Shown: positions 26,101-39,700 of the stretch, piece by piece | Numbering within the stretch: position 1 is the first letter of the stretch | How the letters are laid out: the number at the start of each line of letters is the position of its first letter | NCBI GenBank assembly: GCA_013399855.1 | Contig: VXAY01001313.1 | Coordinates: 1,225,084 to 1,289,083, forward strand | From: Oxyruncus cristatus | Taxonomy: Eukaryota > Chordata > Aves > Passeriformes > Cotingidae | DNA length: 64,000 nucleotides | Direction: 5' to 3' | The notes under the pieces: generated by a model | Told to the model about the DNA's origin: nothing | The model's database searches: none | Seen by the model: only the letters and a program-made list of their open reading frames with translations | Program-made: the position numbers and the translations under genes

Positions 26101-27337
26101 ATCTCATGCTTCTACTGAAGACCTCAAACTCAGTGGCCTTGTTTGGAAAGGGGGGGGGTTTTCTTCTGTCACCACCCTCAGCAGGAGACTCAGCACTTTG
26201 GGTTTTTTGATCTTTCCAACACTGTTCTCACATGAAGGATAAACTTCTCAGACTCTCACTGTCAAGGAGCAGCAACCACAAAAGTCCTTCTCTGTGGAAG
26301 CTGGCAATAGATTGTTTGAACAGAGAAGGAAGTCAGTGATGCTAATAATCCTCCTGCAGCAGGGAGAAGCTGATATTTTAATAAACATTGCCTTTTAATA
26401 TGAACTTTTTCCCTCTCCTATGTTAGGGGGATTGTTTACATATAATGAGGAAAAAATCCAATTCCCATGTCTCGAAAAAATAAACTAATTTTCCCTCCGT
26501 GGGTCATCAGAGCTGAAAATAAACCAAGCTGGCTGCCTCTGGGGATTTACTGAACTTCAAGTGCCCATGACTCATTCCATGATTACAAAAAGCAGAATAA
26601 ATTTCAAATATGCTACATGAGAGACTGAAACAAGGTTCTCAATGCTGTGGTGTGGCTAGAGAGAAGAAGAATGGAAAGGCTATATCAACTGTAGCACAAA
26701 ATGTGGCCCTGTTTTATTTCTCTAGCATTCAGTGCCCACTGGAGTCAATGAAAAAAGGTTTCCCAAAAAAAAATTGTATCTGATTTAAAGAGGAAGAATT
26801 TAAAAATAGCTGTGCATGCACTTCACAGAACTCATTATCAGAAAGCAAATTAACTCTTTGTGTACTGAGCACAGTGGATGCAGAAACAAAGATGCCCTTT
26901 AGAGGTACTTGGAAAGACCAAAATGTGTGGCAAGGCCATTTCACCCCGATTCTGTTGAGGATGGAAGAGAAAGATCAAAGATCACTGCTGCAAGCAGAGT
27001 ACAGATGGAATAATATGCTGGGAGCATTTCCAAATGTAATGGCAAGATGTTCGCAGAAACAAGGAGGTCTCCAGGCATCATACCCTGCCCTACCCTCCTT
27101 GAGCCAGGCACTAAAGAGTTAATGCTGCTTCTCCACTCCCAGGTGGGTAATTAGGGTAAGAGGTGGCAGCCGTGCCGGGGGGTAGGACATTTTTAACTAC
27201 CTGGAGTCCTCCAGGTGCTGTTTCCCTGTGTGAAATGCAAATGGTGCCTTTGTAAGCTGGGGCTGCGCTTGGGTTTGTGTTTGTCACATCTCTTCTTCCT
27301 TAGGGGGTCACACAAGTATCTTTTTCACTTTTTGCAG
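23191..27337. other. Noncoding region, possible conserved patch near 26.4-26.6 kb
   Basis: No gene is recognised, and only short chance frames are present. A run of nine G lies at 26150-26158. Between about 26380 and 26610 the sequence contains a forkhead-type TGTTTAC (26433-26439) and an AP-1-type TGACTCA (26568-26574) in otherwise non-repetitive AT-rich DNA. This fits an enhancer but does not show one. Near 26738 the string ACTGGAGTCAATG resembles a motif common in old amniote repeats, too short to name. Confidence 0.45.
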
Positions 27338-27421
27338 TCAGTAAACCCTGCATCTTGTCTTCTGACAAAGGACTTGTTGTGAGGATGGTCTTCACCTGCT
27401 TGGAAGCTGCGGATGAAACCT
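27338..27421 (+). other. Candidate internal exon, 84 nt, unrecognised product
   Basis: The left flank has a pyrimidine-rich acceptor (CTTTTTGCAG ending at 27337) with a branch-point-like GTCAC about 30 nt upstream. The right flank is a consensus donor, ACCT|gtaagtacc, at 27422. Of the three forward frames one is open throughout, leaving two bases of a preceding codon and one base of a following codon, so the exon length is a multiple of three. The peptide begins SKPCILSSDK and includes LVVRMVFTCLEAADE, with a mixed hydrophobic/polar composition and two Cys. I do not recognise the family. The other two frames contain stops. If real, it would place the surrounding DNA in introns of a plus-strand gene. 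A noncoding-RNA exon or a chance pairing of splice signals remains possible. Confidence 0.35.
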
Positions 27422-30400
27422 GTAAGTACCTTATAACTGTTCATAGCTCTGCAAGTCATAGATGGGGCACTGCAATGCTTCACTTACACTGAAGATACTG
27501 GAAATCAGGGCAGATCTACAAGAGTGTGAGAGAGGGCTGCAGTTTGAAAAGAGGACAAATCAGGGAATACGAGTAATGTATTTGAACGTGGGCCAGCCGA
27601 TATTCTTCAATGGGTGGAGGTGTCTGATGACCAAGGCCTGGACTTCCTCTTGTGAATACATCTGTAGTTGCTTACACGTGAGGTGCCCTCACACGAATTT
27701 GCAGCAGTCAGACAGCTAAGTCTGAAAATCAGTGCACCAGTAAAAAGGAATGCAGATTATGGCTGTTTACTTCCAGTCCTTGTTCAGCTAGTGTCTTCAT
27801 CCATCACAGCAGGCACCTTACTGAGAAAGTTCAGGGAGCTAAATGAAAAAAAAACTGACGGTATCAGACTTGAAGAAAAAGAATGACTTATGTTTTTTAC
27901 ATTTTTTATGCATTTTTGCCTCTCTGGGAGAATTCTGAGGATCGTTGACTCAACAATGAGTTCTTAAGGGAATTAATAAGCAATTATTAGCATGGTGACC
28001 ATCTGTTTCTGTATTTTATGCCTGCATGCCCCATGCCAAACTCTGCAGTGGTGCCCTACAATCCACCACACTGAGCTCAGGGGATGCTGCCTCCAGAGGA
28101 GCTGAGTGGGGCCAGTGGGGGAAAGTGCTGCGTAAGGTCCCTGGCCTGGGCAGGTGTGGGAGCTCATGGGTGGCTGTAGCTCAATAACTTGCTTTGGGAG
28201 CACAGGTAACATGGGTCACTTCAAAAGAGGTTTAAGTGACTCCTCTTCTGTATAATCACGGCTGTAAAGTGATTTAGTTTTCCTGTGAAGTCCTGAATGT
28301 TTTCAAAGAAGATAGACAGCAAGGGCAGATGGAATATTTATGGGGGAAGAAGAGATGTTAGTGGCAATGGTCTCAGTGTCTCTTCCTTCTTTTTTTTTGT
28401 TTTACTTTTTTTTAAGTGTTTTCAATCTCTAAACTGCTGTGCTCGATGAAAGAGGGTAAAATTTTCTCTCTGCTCCTTCTGCTAGAGACAATATAGAGGA
28501 ATGGGATGGGAGACATAAACAGGGAGCCAGATCTCCTGTCTAGTGAAGGTAGTAGTATCCATGATTGTGGACAATCTACGGAAGACTGTCCAAGGAAGAC
28601 AGAAAGGACTGAAAGGAAAAAGGAAGAGCTTCTAGAACTGAACTTTCTTTTTTCCCACTCCAGCCCAGTTTCTGAATCCACTGAAAACCTGACTTCTAAC
28701 TCTTACCGCATCTCCTGTCTTTCTACTTTGAACACCTTACCTCTAATAGACAATATGATACAGTTTGCTGATGGTTGACCAGTGGGATCATTCCTTCATG
28801 AAGTCAGGTCTCTCACACGTGCCCATCTGCATTGAGTCCAGCATCTTTGGGTAAGGAATATTCCCCAGAAGGCAGACTCACATTCATCTGAAAACAATAT
28901 GAGTTGTCTGTTAATTCACTGAATATTTTCATTTCCAACTTAGGTAAGATCTGTAGAATCTGCTACAGAAGATACTGCATCCAGTGTTAGAAAGAAATCA
29001 CATTTTCTGTAGAATTTCGGAATAAAATGCAAAGTAGTGAATGTGAAGTGTAGACTGAATAAATAATTAAATGAAATTAAGATTCAGGTCTAGCTTTTTC
29101 CACACTTATTTCAAAGTCTGTTGTCATAGCTACTGCAGCGTAAGCTGGCTCGGTTTGTTCACTTTCTCTTTAAAGACATGTTCACCTTTTGAAGAAAATT
29201 GAAGCAACCGAGCAAATACCTGGAGAGAAAAAAAATCAAAATTGTCCTTCGTGCATCCATAATTTTATCATGAGTTATTATTTGGATCAGAGATGTTCAG
29301 CCTTTATCAGCTAGGAGCTACTTATTCCTCAAGGCCACGAAACCAGAAAATAATTAGGTGCATATTAAAGTACATTGTAGTGTAGAAGAGTTGCAAACTT
29401 CAAAAGGGTCAAAATTCAGAATGGCTATGTCCCCTCAATCCCAACTGTTAACGTAAGTTATCTAAACACATTATGGCCTCAAACTTTTGTCTCCTAGGAG
29501 CAAAATAACATTTTTATTTCTGGACTCAGGAGCTACCCAAAGTTTAGACATGTCTGGAAACATTGGCCTTTTAAATTTGGCTTAGAGTTATGACAAATAT
29601 GTGGGATTACTCTGCTCTTTGGGATTATAAAGCGAGCAGTATAAACAATCTTTTACTCTAGAATTAGTTTTTGTATCACATTATTGGAATACCTTGAGAA
29701 GACAATTAGATGAAAGATTTTGCTTAGGTAAAAATGTTGTCATTAGATTGGAATGGAAGGTGGAGTTAATGATGATTTTATTGCAGGTCAAGTATAATTT
29801 ATGTCACCTGTCTAAATCACTGTGTGTCTGGCCTGTGAGCTTTCTCCTGTATACTTGCCTCTCTTGTGGCACTGTCCCTCTGCATGACTGAGGTTGTCTT
29901 GAGTTTCTTCACAGGTTAGTGCATTTTGCCCCTTAGCTGAGCTGTATCCTGGTTTGCCACATTTGGGGAATTCCCTCTGGTCAGGAATTGCTTTTTATCC
30001 ACAATATGTCAAATAATAGGTACTGGCAAAGACTTTTTTTTTTTCTTTTTTTGTAATTCCTTTAATGATCTGACAGAGGCATGTCTTATCTGAAGAAAAT
30101 ACCAAAAAAGGACTGTCTTGCTATGCAGATAGGAAATATCTCTAAACCCCATGTGTCACCCACAAGTTGATAACACACCTTGTTTCTGCTTTGCCTGGAA
30201 AACATTTTTTTCCTTGCACAGTGTTTTTGAACTAAAATGTGGATAGTTTGAATTATAATTTTGCCATATTTTTAAATGTTCCTACATGTATAATTTCATA
30301 CATGTTGTTTCCAGAAGTGTGCAGTGCTGAAAGTTTGTTTTTTTTTCCTATAGAACTGAGTGAGAAATGAGAAGGATTGAAATGGAGTGTTAATCAGCTT

Positions 30401-33400
30401 CAAGACAGTTTTCTAGAACTTTCTACTATGCAATTCTCTGACGAGAGGCAAAGCAATGATTGTGCAAAATGCTTGAGCATGCAGATCGTTCTAAGCATAT
30501 GAGAAATCGTATGTAGAAACTGAAACCCATGCCATATTTAGCTTTATGTTCTCTTTCAGCACAGTCATTTCAAGTTTTTTGATGTTCATAGGCTCCCTTC
30601 CTGCTTAGACATCTGTATATACTTCACTGGATCTGGATCTAATTAAGCAAATTCAATCTGGTTTTGCCCCTGGCTTTTTTGGCTGATAGTGATGCAGTAA
30701 TTCATGAGGACTACATCTTCCCAATTTTTGCTCAGTTCTGAAAAATTAGATAATTAGCTGTGTTTTCTTGAGTACTCTTTCAAGATATGTAGAAGGCTCC
30801 TTCTCACAATCTACGAAGGAATAAATTAATGTAGCATTTTACATATGGCAAAAATTGCATCCCACGTATTGCCAGTTCCAAAACAGCTAAAAAACTGCCT
30901 AGAAGTGAAAGTCCTTTGGTTTTTCTCAGTTACAATATTCTCCTGTTCTGGCACTTCGCACTCCTCAAGCAGAATCCAAGAAACCCACTGTTGGTTCACT
31001 GCCTAGGCTACGCTGCTGCTGGGGGTTTTTTTTGTCCAGTATGGTCCCTTGGTAAAGCTGAATATGCCATGCACAGTACTTAGAGTTTAAAAGAAGCAAG
31101 GTTCCTATGACAATAGGAACAAGCCTGGGTGGCTTTGTGTGTTTTGCTGTAAGGGTTGGTTCCTAAAATGCCCAATGAACAAGGTTTAAGAGAATTGTGT
31201 GCTGTGCTGGGAGGTGTCAGTATGCAAATCCATGTAAATAAGCATGCAAACACCCACTGATGTCAAAGAGAAATTTTGTAGTAAAATCAGGGTGGTTTTT
31301 TTTTTTCCAAACAATCACTTTATGACACTGATTGAGCCATATTTTGATGTAAAAGCTAAAAATGCTCAATGTACACCTGCTCTTTCTTGCTCCTAGACAT
31401 TCTTTGTGCCTAGCATAACATGGTTTCTCAGGCATCCGTCTGCTTGAGATGAAGGCAGTGAGATGGATTTAGCAGTTCATATCCTCTCCCCTCTACATGT
31501 TAGGCAACAACTCTTTAGTATTTAAAGAGCTGTATCAGCTTTTTCTGAGCTCCTTTTGTCTGGCTGGGAGGCTTTCATGGCAGACTCAGCTCTAATGTGG
31601 CTGAGAGGCCATGCTGCGCTCTCAGGAGGACGGGGTTAATGGAAATCCAGCCAACCCAGAGAGTACTTTGATGTAAACCACTTGTATAGCACAAAATGCT
31701 TTCCCATCACCTGCACAGAGTTGTAGAAGTGTATACTTGACTGGTGCAGGATGGCACTGGGAAAAGAGACAACTGTGCACCAGGGTCCCTCAAGGCACAA
31801 CACAATCAGCCTCCTTTGTTTCTGCAAACAAGCAGGTCCAGGCCACAGTCAGCAACACCAGAGAATTATAAGTGTCTTAGTTCAGCATGCCATACTAACT
31901 TATACTTCACAAAAACTGTAATTTTACTGAAAAAGCTTTGAAGTCAAGTGTGATGAGGAATTTTGCTTGTCCGCTTTGTGTTGCTATGAAGTTAGCATTG
32001 CCAGATCATAAAACAGTATTAGGTAGCTGATCAGATCTGGAAATACAAATTTTGGCTCTGTCTCCCTTTTCTTTCTCTAAGGAGTCAGTGCCCCACATTG
32101 CTGCTCCAAAAAGGCTCCTAGGAACCTCTATTCCAGCACTCCTGGGTGATGGACTGGTCCGTGATGTGAAGAAATCCCTCTAGGCAGTAAAGATCTTAAT
32201 GGTGGTATGACATCAGGACAGATTTCTACTATCTTAGCTTTGCCCTCTCCTACAAAATGAGATGACCAGAGAAAGCTTGGGGTGTAGTATTATGTCCAGT
32301 ATTTTGCCCAAACTTTGCTTTAGGTAAAATACAGTTGCTACTATAGCTTCTGTGTTCTGTTCAATTCTGTAACACTAAAACTCCTTGGTTTTATGAGAAT
32401 GGATGAGTAATCTGGAGAAGACCTGAAAGGTGCAAGACAAAACTCTGCTGGTAACTTAATTGGATAAAACATGCTGCATTTGAACTCTTAGATGACTCCT
32501 GGAGTCCTGGCAAAGACACTTCAGGCAGTTGAACTGTATTTTTCTAGTCAGACCTGCAGATATTGAAGGCTTAATGTTATCATCATTTAGTTGCTTTAAA
32601 AAGCAATCTATCTCCCTATGGCTTTTCTTTGGTAGCAGACAAGCTGGCTCCGTTCTCCTCACTTTGAAAACCCAATCATGGTGTACCATTCATGAGGGAA
32701 ACTTCTCAGGTAGGTGGGGAGTTCTAAAAAACTGATAATGTAGCAAGAAGAAGGAAGAAAGATTTGAAACTCTCTTGTAAAGATCCTGTTAAAGCTTGAA
32801 AAATCTTGGATTTAGCCAAGTTGTGAGCAGGGAGCTCCAGACAGAGGCACATTTTCCATGAGCAAGTCATCTGCAAGGAAACATTACTGAGGTTACTGGA
32901 GGAAATTTATCCCAGTTATGACTTTTGTTTGAAGAAAATAACAAGGTATTTCTATAATTTGTTTCATACATAGTTTGTAATTTATTTACTTATCATGAGC
33001 TTTGGTTTTGTGTTTGGGTTTTTTTCCTCTTAAATATCTTCTGGACATACAAGCACATATTTTGGTTTTTGAACCTAATAACTTCTGCTGATGTCTTTTT
33101 TTCTCAGCAATATTATTTCCACAAACTTCCTTTCATTGTTTTCCCAACAACTGATTACAAATGCAACTTGCCTCACTTTTTGAATCTCTGTAGTCTCTCT
33201 GGATAATGAGTATGAATGTCCTCTGGCTTATAAAGTATGTCACATCTCAATTGTCTGATCAGAACTGGGGTTTGACCCACTCTTAGTGCTTTCCATCACA
33301 AGCACACATTGCTTCTCCTTCTGCTGCCTTTTTCTGCAGAGTTTTATGCAGAACACATCTGGCTTTCCTGCCTATCACATTTAGGGCTGTGTTAGCCACT

Positions 33401-36400
33401 CTGAAGTCCAGGCCAGGTCTTTCCAACAGCTGCCTTCAGTCAAGAAGTTCTAATTATTCTTGCATCCTCTTTGTAAATGACAGTTTTCTTCTGTTAGTTG
33501 CTAATCCCTCGGATCTACAGTGAAAGCCTAAAAAATGCTGTAAAGATGGAAATATGTTACCTGACATGATAGAAGGTGGTGCCTCAGCCAGCTCCCTGCT
33601 TCCTGCACACATAAGCCACACCAGCTCAAATATAACCAAAATCACTGCTACTGGGAAAAGTGAACCTTTCTCACATCAATGCTACAGTTCAGAATATTAA
33701 GGTGAGATCATATTTCTGTTTTGCAACTTTTAGTAAGAAGTTCAAAACAAAATATCTTCATATGATTAGCTGTAACTGGTTTTTATAGGCTGGTGGGCCT
33801 TCTTGGAGGAGGAAAAAGGTGACAAATTAAGTTGATTAGACAGGTCAGTGATAAATCCACTGGTAACTTAATAGTATCAGCCATCATGAAGGTGGTTAAA
33901 GATGAGTTTTTACAGAGTATAACTTAAACTTAGTGGTTAGTCAGTGAAAAAGGATTCAGCTTTTATCTGAGGTGTTCTGAATAACCACTTGGCAAACATC
34001 CCTGATAAGACAGTGTAGACTGGTAGTTTAGGTATCAAAGGTAAGTAGCAACAGCTCCGCAAGTGCTCCTTGGTTTTATTTTTTTTTTTCAGCAATAAAA
34101 TGTTTGGATGATTTTATGTGGGATATTTTTCAGATAAAGTAATGTGTTATGTCACAGAAATATCCCAGTAGGCACTCATCAATTTTAAGAGAGGCTGCTA
34201 ACTCTACTAATATTTCACATGGTTGTTTCCCATAAATTCAAATGCTCTTTTTAAATGACATGTCTCAACCTTTTCATTTTTAATCCTTTAATATTTTGTC
34301 AAGGCATTGTGTTCTTTGACCTTGTGCATCCATTAAACAGTGATTAGTACATGAACAGATAGGATAAATATTAGGTATATTCTCCTACTGTGATCCCTGC
34401 AAAAGTGTAAAACAGTGGTTCATGATCGTTGTTCTTGTCTCTATTTCATCAGCTTGTGTAAGCACACTTTCCACTTCTGATATTTTTTAGCACAACAATA
34501 CAGCTTCACCTGTAACTTTGCAGAAAAACATCTGTGAAACACAAACTCGTCTCTCTGCATCCCCAAGCTACTTTCTCTTCAGAAACTCACATTTGAAGAT
34601 GCCCAAGGGTAGTGGCTGCAGACAATCTAATAAACCATCCCAAAGACATGAAGTCAGTATCACATTACTCAGGTGTGTGTTAGTCCCTGTACAGGTATAT
34701 TGCTTCTTTAAGAGGTATAAAGCTTTAACAGCCTGGTCACTCTCTAGATACGTAGTGAGCAGCACAGATGAGGCAGAACTCTTTGGGAAGGTTGTAATGA
34801 AAGTCAGCTTAGATCACACTTTCTTCTGTTAATTTCTATTACTGGCAGGTATCTAAATCAAAATAGTGTGGTAAGAGAAGGAAAAAGAGACTGTGGCGTT
34901 CATGTAAATAAGACAAGGAAGTGCAGCCTGTGGATTTTTAACCAAAAGCACTGCAGAGAACAGAGCTGTGCAGAAGGGCACAAACTTCCCCACCCTGAGG
35001 CAGGTGGGTAGGCTCTTAAAGAAATCCTCTTAGTTTTTAAAACTTACTGGAAGGGAGGGAAAGGGTAGATAAAGAGCATGGGTGCTTTGTGGAGGACAGG
35101 AGAAATCCAGATAAGAGGTTGATTACTTTTGTTTTCCAAACAATAATAGCTTCATAGAAAACAAACTTTGTTAAGGAAGCAGTCGAGGAACATCCAAGAC
35201 AACCAGTAGATGTATAGCCATGAAAAATGCCTTTTGCAGGTAGAATTAGTGCAGTAAGGGACAGGCTCTTAATGGGCAGTTTAACAACAGAAAAAACTCA
35301 TCAGAATAGATGAAGAAAGTATATGAAGAAAACAGAACAGATATAAAATATAGGTTCTCCTAAGAACCACTTTGGACATATGTGGTAATCCCAAAGTACA
35401 GCAAAGAATCACATATAGGCTTCAGAAGAGGACAGCGAGCTCCCCAAAGCTCCCAGGAAGGGCCCTTTCACAGCCCTGGTGTGACCCAGGGCACAGGTTG
35501 TGGGAGGAGTGACCTGTAAAAGGAAAAACAGCCCAACTTCAGTGCTGCCAGGGGAGCAGGAAAAGCAGGGTGTGCTGTTCAGGCCAGCTCAAGCAGCTGT
35601 GGAGGAAGAGTTGGTTTTGACTATGGAGGAAAATGAGGGGAAAAAATGTTTTTCTGACTGTTCTATAAAGCTCTCAGCTAATATCAAGACAGAGATGTAT
35701 GTATGACAGAGATGAAACACAGTGAAGGTTCAGCTTGTAGCACAAATACCTCTTTGAGATGCAGTAGAGAAGCCATTTCATCTGCATTGGAGGGAACACC
35801 ACTGATATGCACAAGAGAATGCTACCAGCTGGGTGCTGTGTGACACATGCATCACAGGAAAGACACTGGGGGGAAAAATAATGTTACTTCGCTAGATGTG
35901 TGTTTAGGGTAGTCTACTTGGCCATTGCAAAAGTTTCAGGCAGAAAACTGATTTTCCTTAAGAGTAATGCCCAAAGTGAAGGATCCCAAGGGATATTCCA
36001 TATGGTATTATTGCTCCATGCTCAACATATAAAGCTGGAGGAAGAAAAAGAAGGGGGGGTGGAGGGCAACATTTGGAGTGATGGCATTTGGCTTTTCAAA
36101 TAACCACTGTGCATGATGGAGCCCTGCTTTCCTGGGGGTGGCTGAACCCCTGCCTGCTCATGGGAAGCAGGGAATGAATTCCTTGTTTTGCTTTGCTTGC
36201 ATCCAGAGCTTTGGTTTTCCCTGTTAAACTGTTTATCTCAACCCAAGAGTTTTCTCACATTTTCCTTTCTGATTCTCTTCCCCATCCCACCCAGGGGTGA
36301 GTGAATGAGTGGCTGGCTGGTGCTTACTTGCTGGCTGGGGTTAAAGCATGACATCTATAAAAAAGTATAAAAATATGTGTACTTACTCCAGGCTTGGTTA

Positions 36401-36676
36401 GATAATTGAGAGTCTATTATTTCATTTGGTTCAGTTGGAAAAGAAAGGAAGAGAATTTATTGCTTTCAAAACTCCATTTGGTGGACAACATTTCAGGGGA
36501 ACATCTGCTGTCTGCTCAGCACAAGAGATATTCTGGAGCTGATACCGTGTAGTTTTTGCATATGGCAGGATGTGAAAGAAGCACAGATAAAACTATTGCA
36601 TGGCTACAGATGAAGGGAACTCAAATGTTAAAAACAATTCAAAGCAACAGTTCTGCCTCTTCTTTCTGACCTTTAG

Positions 36677-36719
36677 AAATCAGGTTAGGAATGATTAGAC
36701 ACCACTGATGTTACTCTAG
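36677..36719 (+). other. Splice-flanked 43-nt segment, noncoding if real
   Basis: A pyrimidine-rich acceptor (CTTCTTTCTGACCTTTAG, ending 36676) and a strong donor (CTCTAG|gtaagtag, starting 36720) enclose 43 nt. All three frames contain a stop, so this cannot be an internal coding exon. It could be an exon of a noncoding RNA, a poison exon or coincidence. Confidence 0.1.
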
Positions 36720-39700
36720 GTAAGTAGAAAGCATAGCACTTCTGTAACACAGTGGGGATAAGGATGCAGGTGTATCTTTAACGAGTAACTGGGACATAGA
36801 GAAGACTTTCTGAAGATAACTAAGTTTAGAAAACAGAATACTAAAAATCACAGCTTCAGGTGTAGCAGCTAGAGGAGTATTGTTGCAAAAAAACCTCCCT
36901 GGTGGGATTTGGCTCATGAGTGCAGATGTCAGCCCTGCAGTCCTTAGCTCTTGTTACTGGATGTAAGAAACGTGTCAGGGTGCTGCAAAGGGAGTGTGTA
37001 TTGTGTGGCTGTGTGGCTAAAATACATCACAAAATACAAAAAAAATTGTTCTCAGCATAGCAGCAGCTTTTACATTGCTGAGATTCCTGTGTTTGATCTT
37101 GATGCCACAAAGGTGAAGCCTAAGGTGCAATATTGTCCTGGAAAGAATTTCCAGTAGCCGATCAGTTCTTGCACTGTATCAGAGAGACTGAAATAAAACC
37201 AACAAGAACAAAAGATAAAATGTGGAAGACTCAAAAGAACAAGTGAATGAGATACAATAACTGTTCTGTATAAAAATGTTATCAGAAATAGCAAAAGAAA
37301 TAGGTGAGTACTTATATAATTGTCCTAAAAGCAGCAACGCAGGCAAGATTTCCTGTAATGAGATTAGGCCAAGGTAATATTCACCTGATGCAGTGCCATT
37401 TAAATTGTCTGCTGGACCTGCAAGTGCTCTTGAAAAATTTCAGAAGTTGGCCAAGTAAAGCAGGTGAATAAGGTTAGAGAAGAGGTTCAAAACCTTTCTT
37501 GGTTTTGCAGAGCATTCAAACCTTGCTTGGGTGGCCAGTTTCACCCATGCATCTTGAGCATGATGCTGAAATCAATAACATCTGCAAGAATCTCTCCTGA
37601 TTCCCAGCATTACCAGTCATGGCAAAATAAAAGATGGTTGTATGGAGGAAGGCAGTAAAGATCCTGTTATAATAAAATGCCATAGCTCTGAAACCTCTGA
37701 AAAGAAACTTCATAGCGGGCTGGGAAGCTGATGTATCTGGAGTTCAGCAGCAAAGCAGCTGAGTTCATGTGAAGTTAGGGAATAAGCATCTATCTCAGTG
37801 ACACGTCAGGCACCTAAGGATTGCTCCTATTAGTGCAGCCACACCTGGTGATGAAAATACTGGCCTAAGGTGCTGAAGCAGCCGGCAAAGAGAGCACTTG
37901 CTGGGATCCTGAGAAACCATTAAGAACCTCCTGCCGTGCAGAGAGAGGACACTCTGCAGTTACAGCTGCCACCACACGATCCCTGGATGCCACTAATGGC
38001 CATGTGCCCGGGCCCGAGCTGCAGTGCTCCCTGCACAGGCTTGCTCAAAGAGTGAAAGCCTTGTGACGCTTCTACACAGGATTAATATGCAGCTTCATTA
38101 GTAATGACATCTCCTACCTGCCTGTGTGATAAAAGCAGATATACTCTATTCATGCCCACTGTGGTAACTTCAGATTAATGTAATCAAGGTCCTTGCTTTT
38201 CTGTTTCAGCTTTAGGTCAGTCCCATAATGTTTAGTACTCTGATATCAGCTCACAAACTGTGTTTAAGGATCCTGTGAACTCCCACCCAGCTATTTTTTA
38301 AAAAAACCTAATCCTCTCCTGCAAACAGCAATAGTGGGGATTCCATGGGGAAGAAGGGAATTCATGGCCCAGGGAATGACCAAAACATCTGTACTTTGTT
38401 GCTATCAGGCTTTATGCATTGAATGTCCTTCCCAGTCACTTGTAAACTCCTGGAAAGCATTTCTGCAATGCTTTCAAGTAGTAAAAAAATTGCAGGGCAA
38501 ATTTGGTAAAATGGGTAGAAAATTTAAAATAATGATGAAGAGAGCATAGCAATCAGAATAGTGAAAAGGGACTATTGGAAAGAGAAAGAAAATACAAATT
38601 TTTTTTAAAAGGAGAAGAAATTTTTTTCGAAAGGTGGTCACACATATCAATGTTTGTCTCATATTTTCGGGTGCATGTAATACAGTTTTAAGTAGTGATG
38701 GCCAGGAAAGCAAATACTGTCATTAAGGATAGCTTTAAGAGCTAAGGAGTGAAGAGCAGATAAAAATCTTGAATTATGAAAACTTCATTTTGTAACATCT
38801 TAGGTATTCAATTAATAAGCATATTAATACTTATTCATAACCTTATAGATAAAATTGAAATTTAGTTGTGGTGCTATGGGCAAATGTAATTTGAAAGATT
38901 CTCCTCCTTCTCTCCTGCAGGCTTTCATTTACATATATTGAAATCAACTCCCCCACCCCATAAATAAACAAGTAAATGAAGGGGCTTTTCACAGTAAGCA
39001 GAGGGGCAGAAGTAGCTGTGTGCAAAGGGGAATAGAGGCTTTAGGGACAAGAGCTGCCTTCTCTGAGGCTGGCTGCAGGGAAAAGAGGACTTCTGAAGGC
39101 TTCTTCCGTTGTGTTTGTCCAGCTCAAGCTGAGAAGCTCAAAAATAAGATTGAAAGGAGAAGGGCACTGTTGAGAAGTTAGTGGGGAAGTGGCTTCTATC
39201 ACTGGGAGGAGGAGAGAGGCTGAGAGGTGACAACTGGACCCAGATGAGATCAGCCCCCAGCTGTTGAAGCATGTTAAACCTGTAGACGTGGGGTCTCTTT
39301 ACACTGTGATCAGTCACTTCCATTTTTGTTCGTAATGAGCTAACCTGCTGTTAAAATTTCAGACTCAGACTGTCTTTATCTATGCCTGGACTTTGAAGAG
39401 AGCCATCGTCACCTACAGAAATACCTCTGAACAGAGGAATCCATTTTTTCAAGCTAGTGCCTAATTTTCCAGACTCCGTGCTCTAAACAGCTGGATGATT
39501 TGGGTGTGGGAATGGAGGAGTCTCTAGTACACACGGGAGTGGATTGCAATTCTGACTTTGAATGAGTGTTACAGGTTGATTTTTTTTTTTCTTTTCCCTG
39601 TACTTAATGTACTTATTTCATATTTATTTCAACTACTTCATTTTTCTATCCAGAAAAATCATTTGTTGTCTCAGCTGTAGCTCTGTAACTCCCCAAAGCC

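Noticed and set aside
26726..26752. ACTGGAGTCAATG string resembling an old amniote repeat
   Set aside because: The match is too short to separate from chance.
28749..28851. Segment between a CTCTAATAG acceptor and a TTTGG|gtaagga donor
   Set aside because: The acceptor is weak and all three frames contain stops.
37448..37494. tRNA-like internal promoter: TGGCCAAGTAA resembles an A box and GGTTCAAAACC matches a B box at plausible spacing
   Set aside because: No acceptor stem or convincing anticodon and T stems can be paired around the boxes, so it is neither a tRNA gene nor a clear tRNA-derived SINE.
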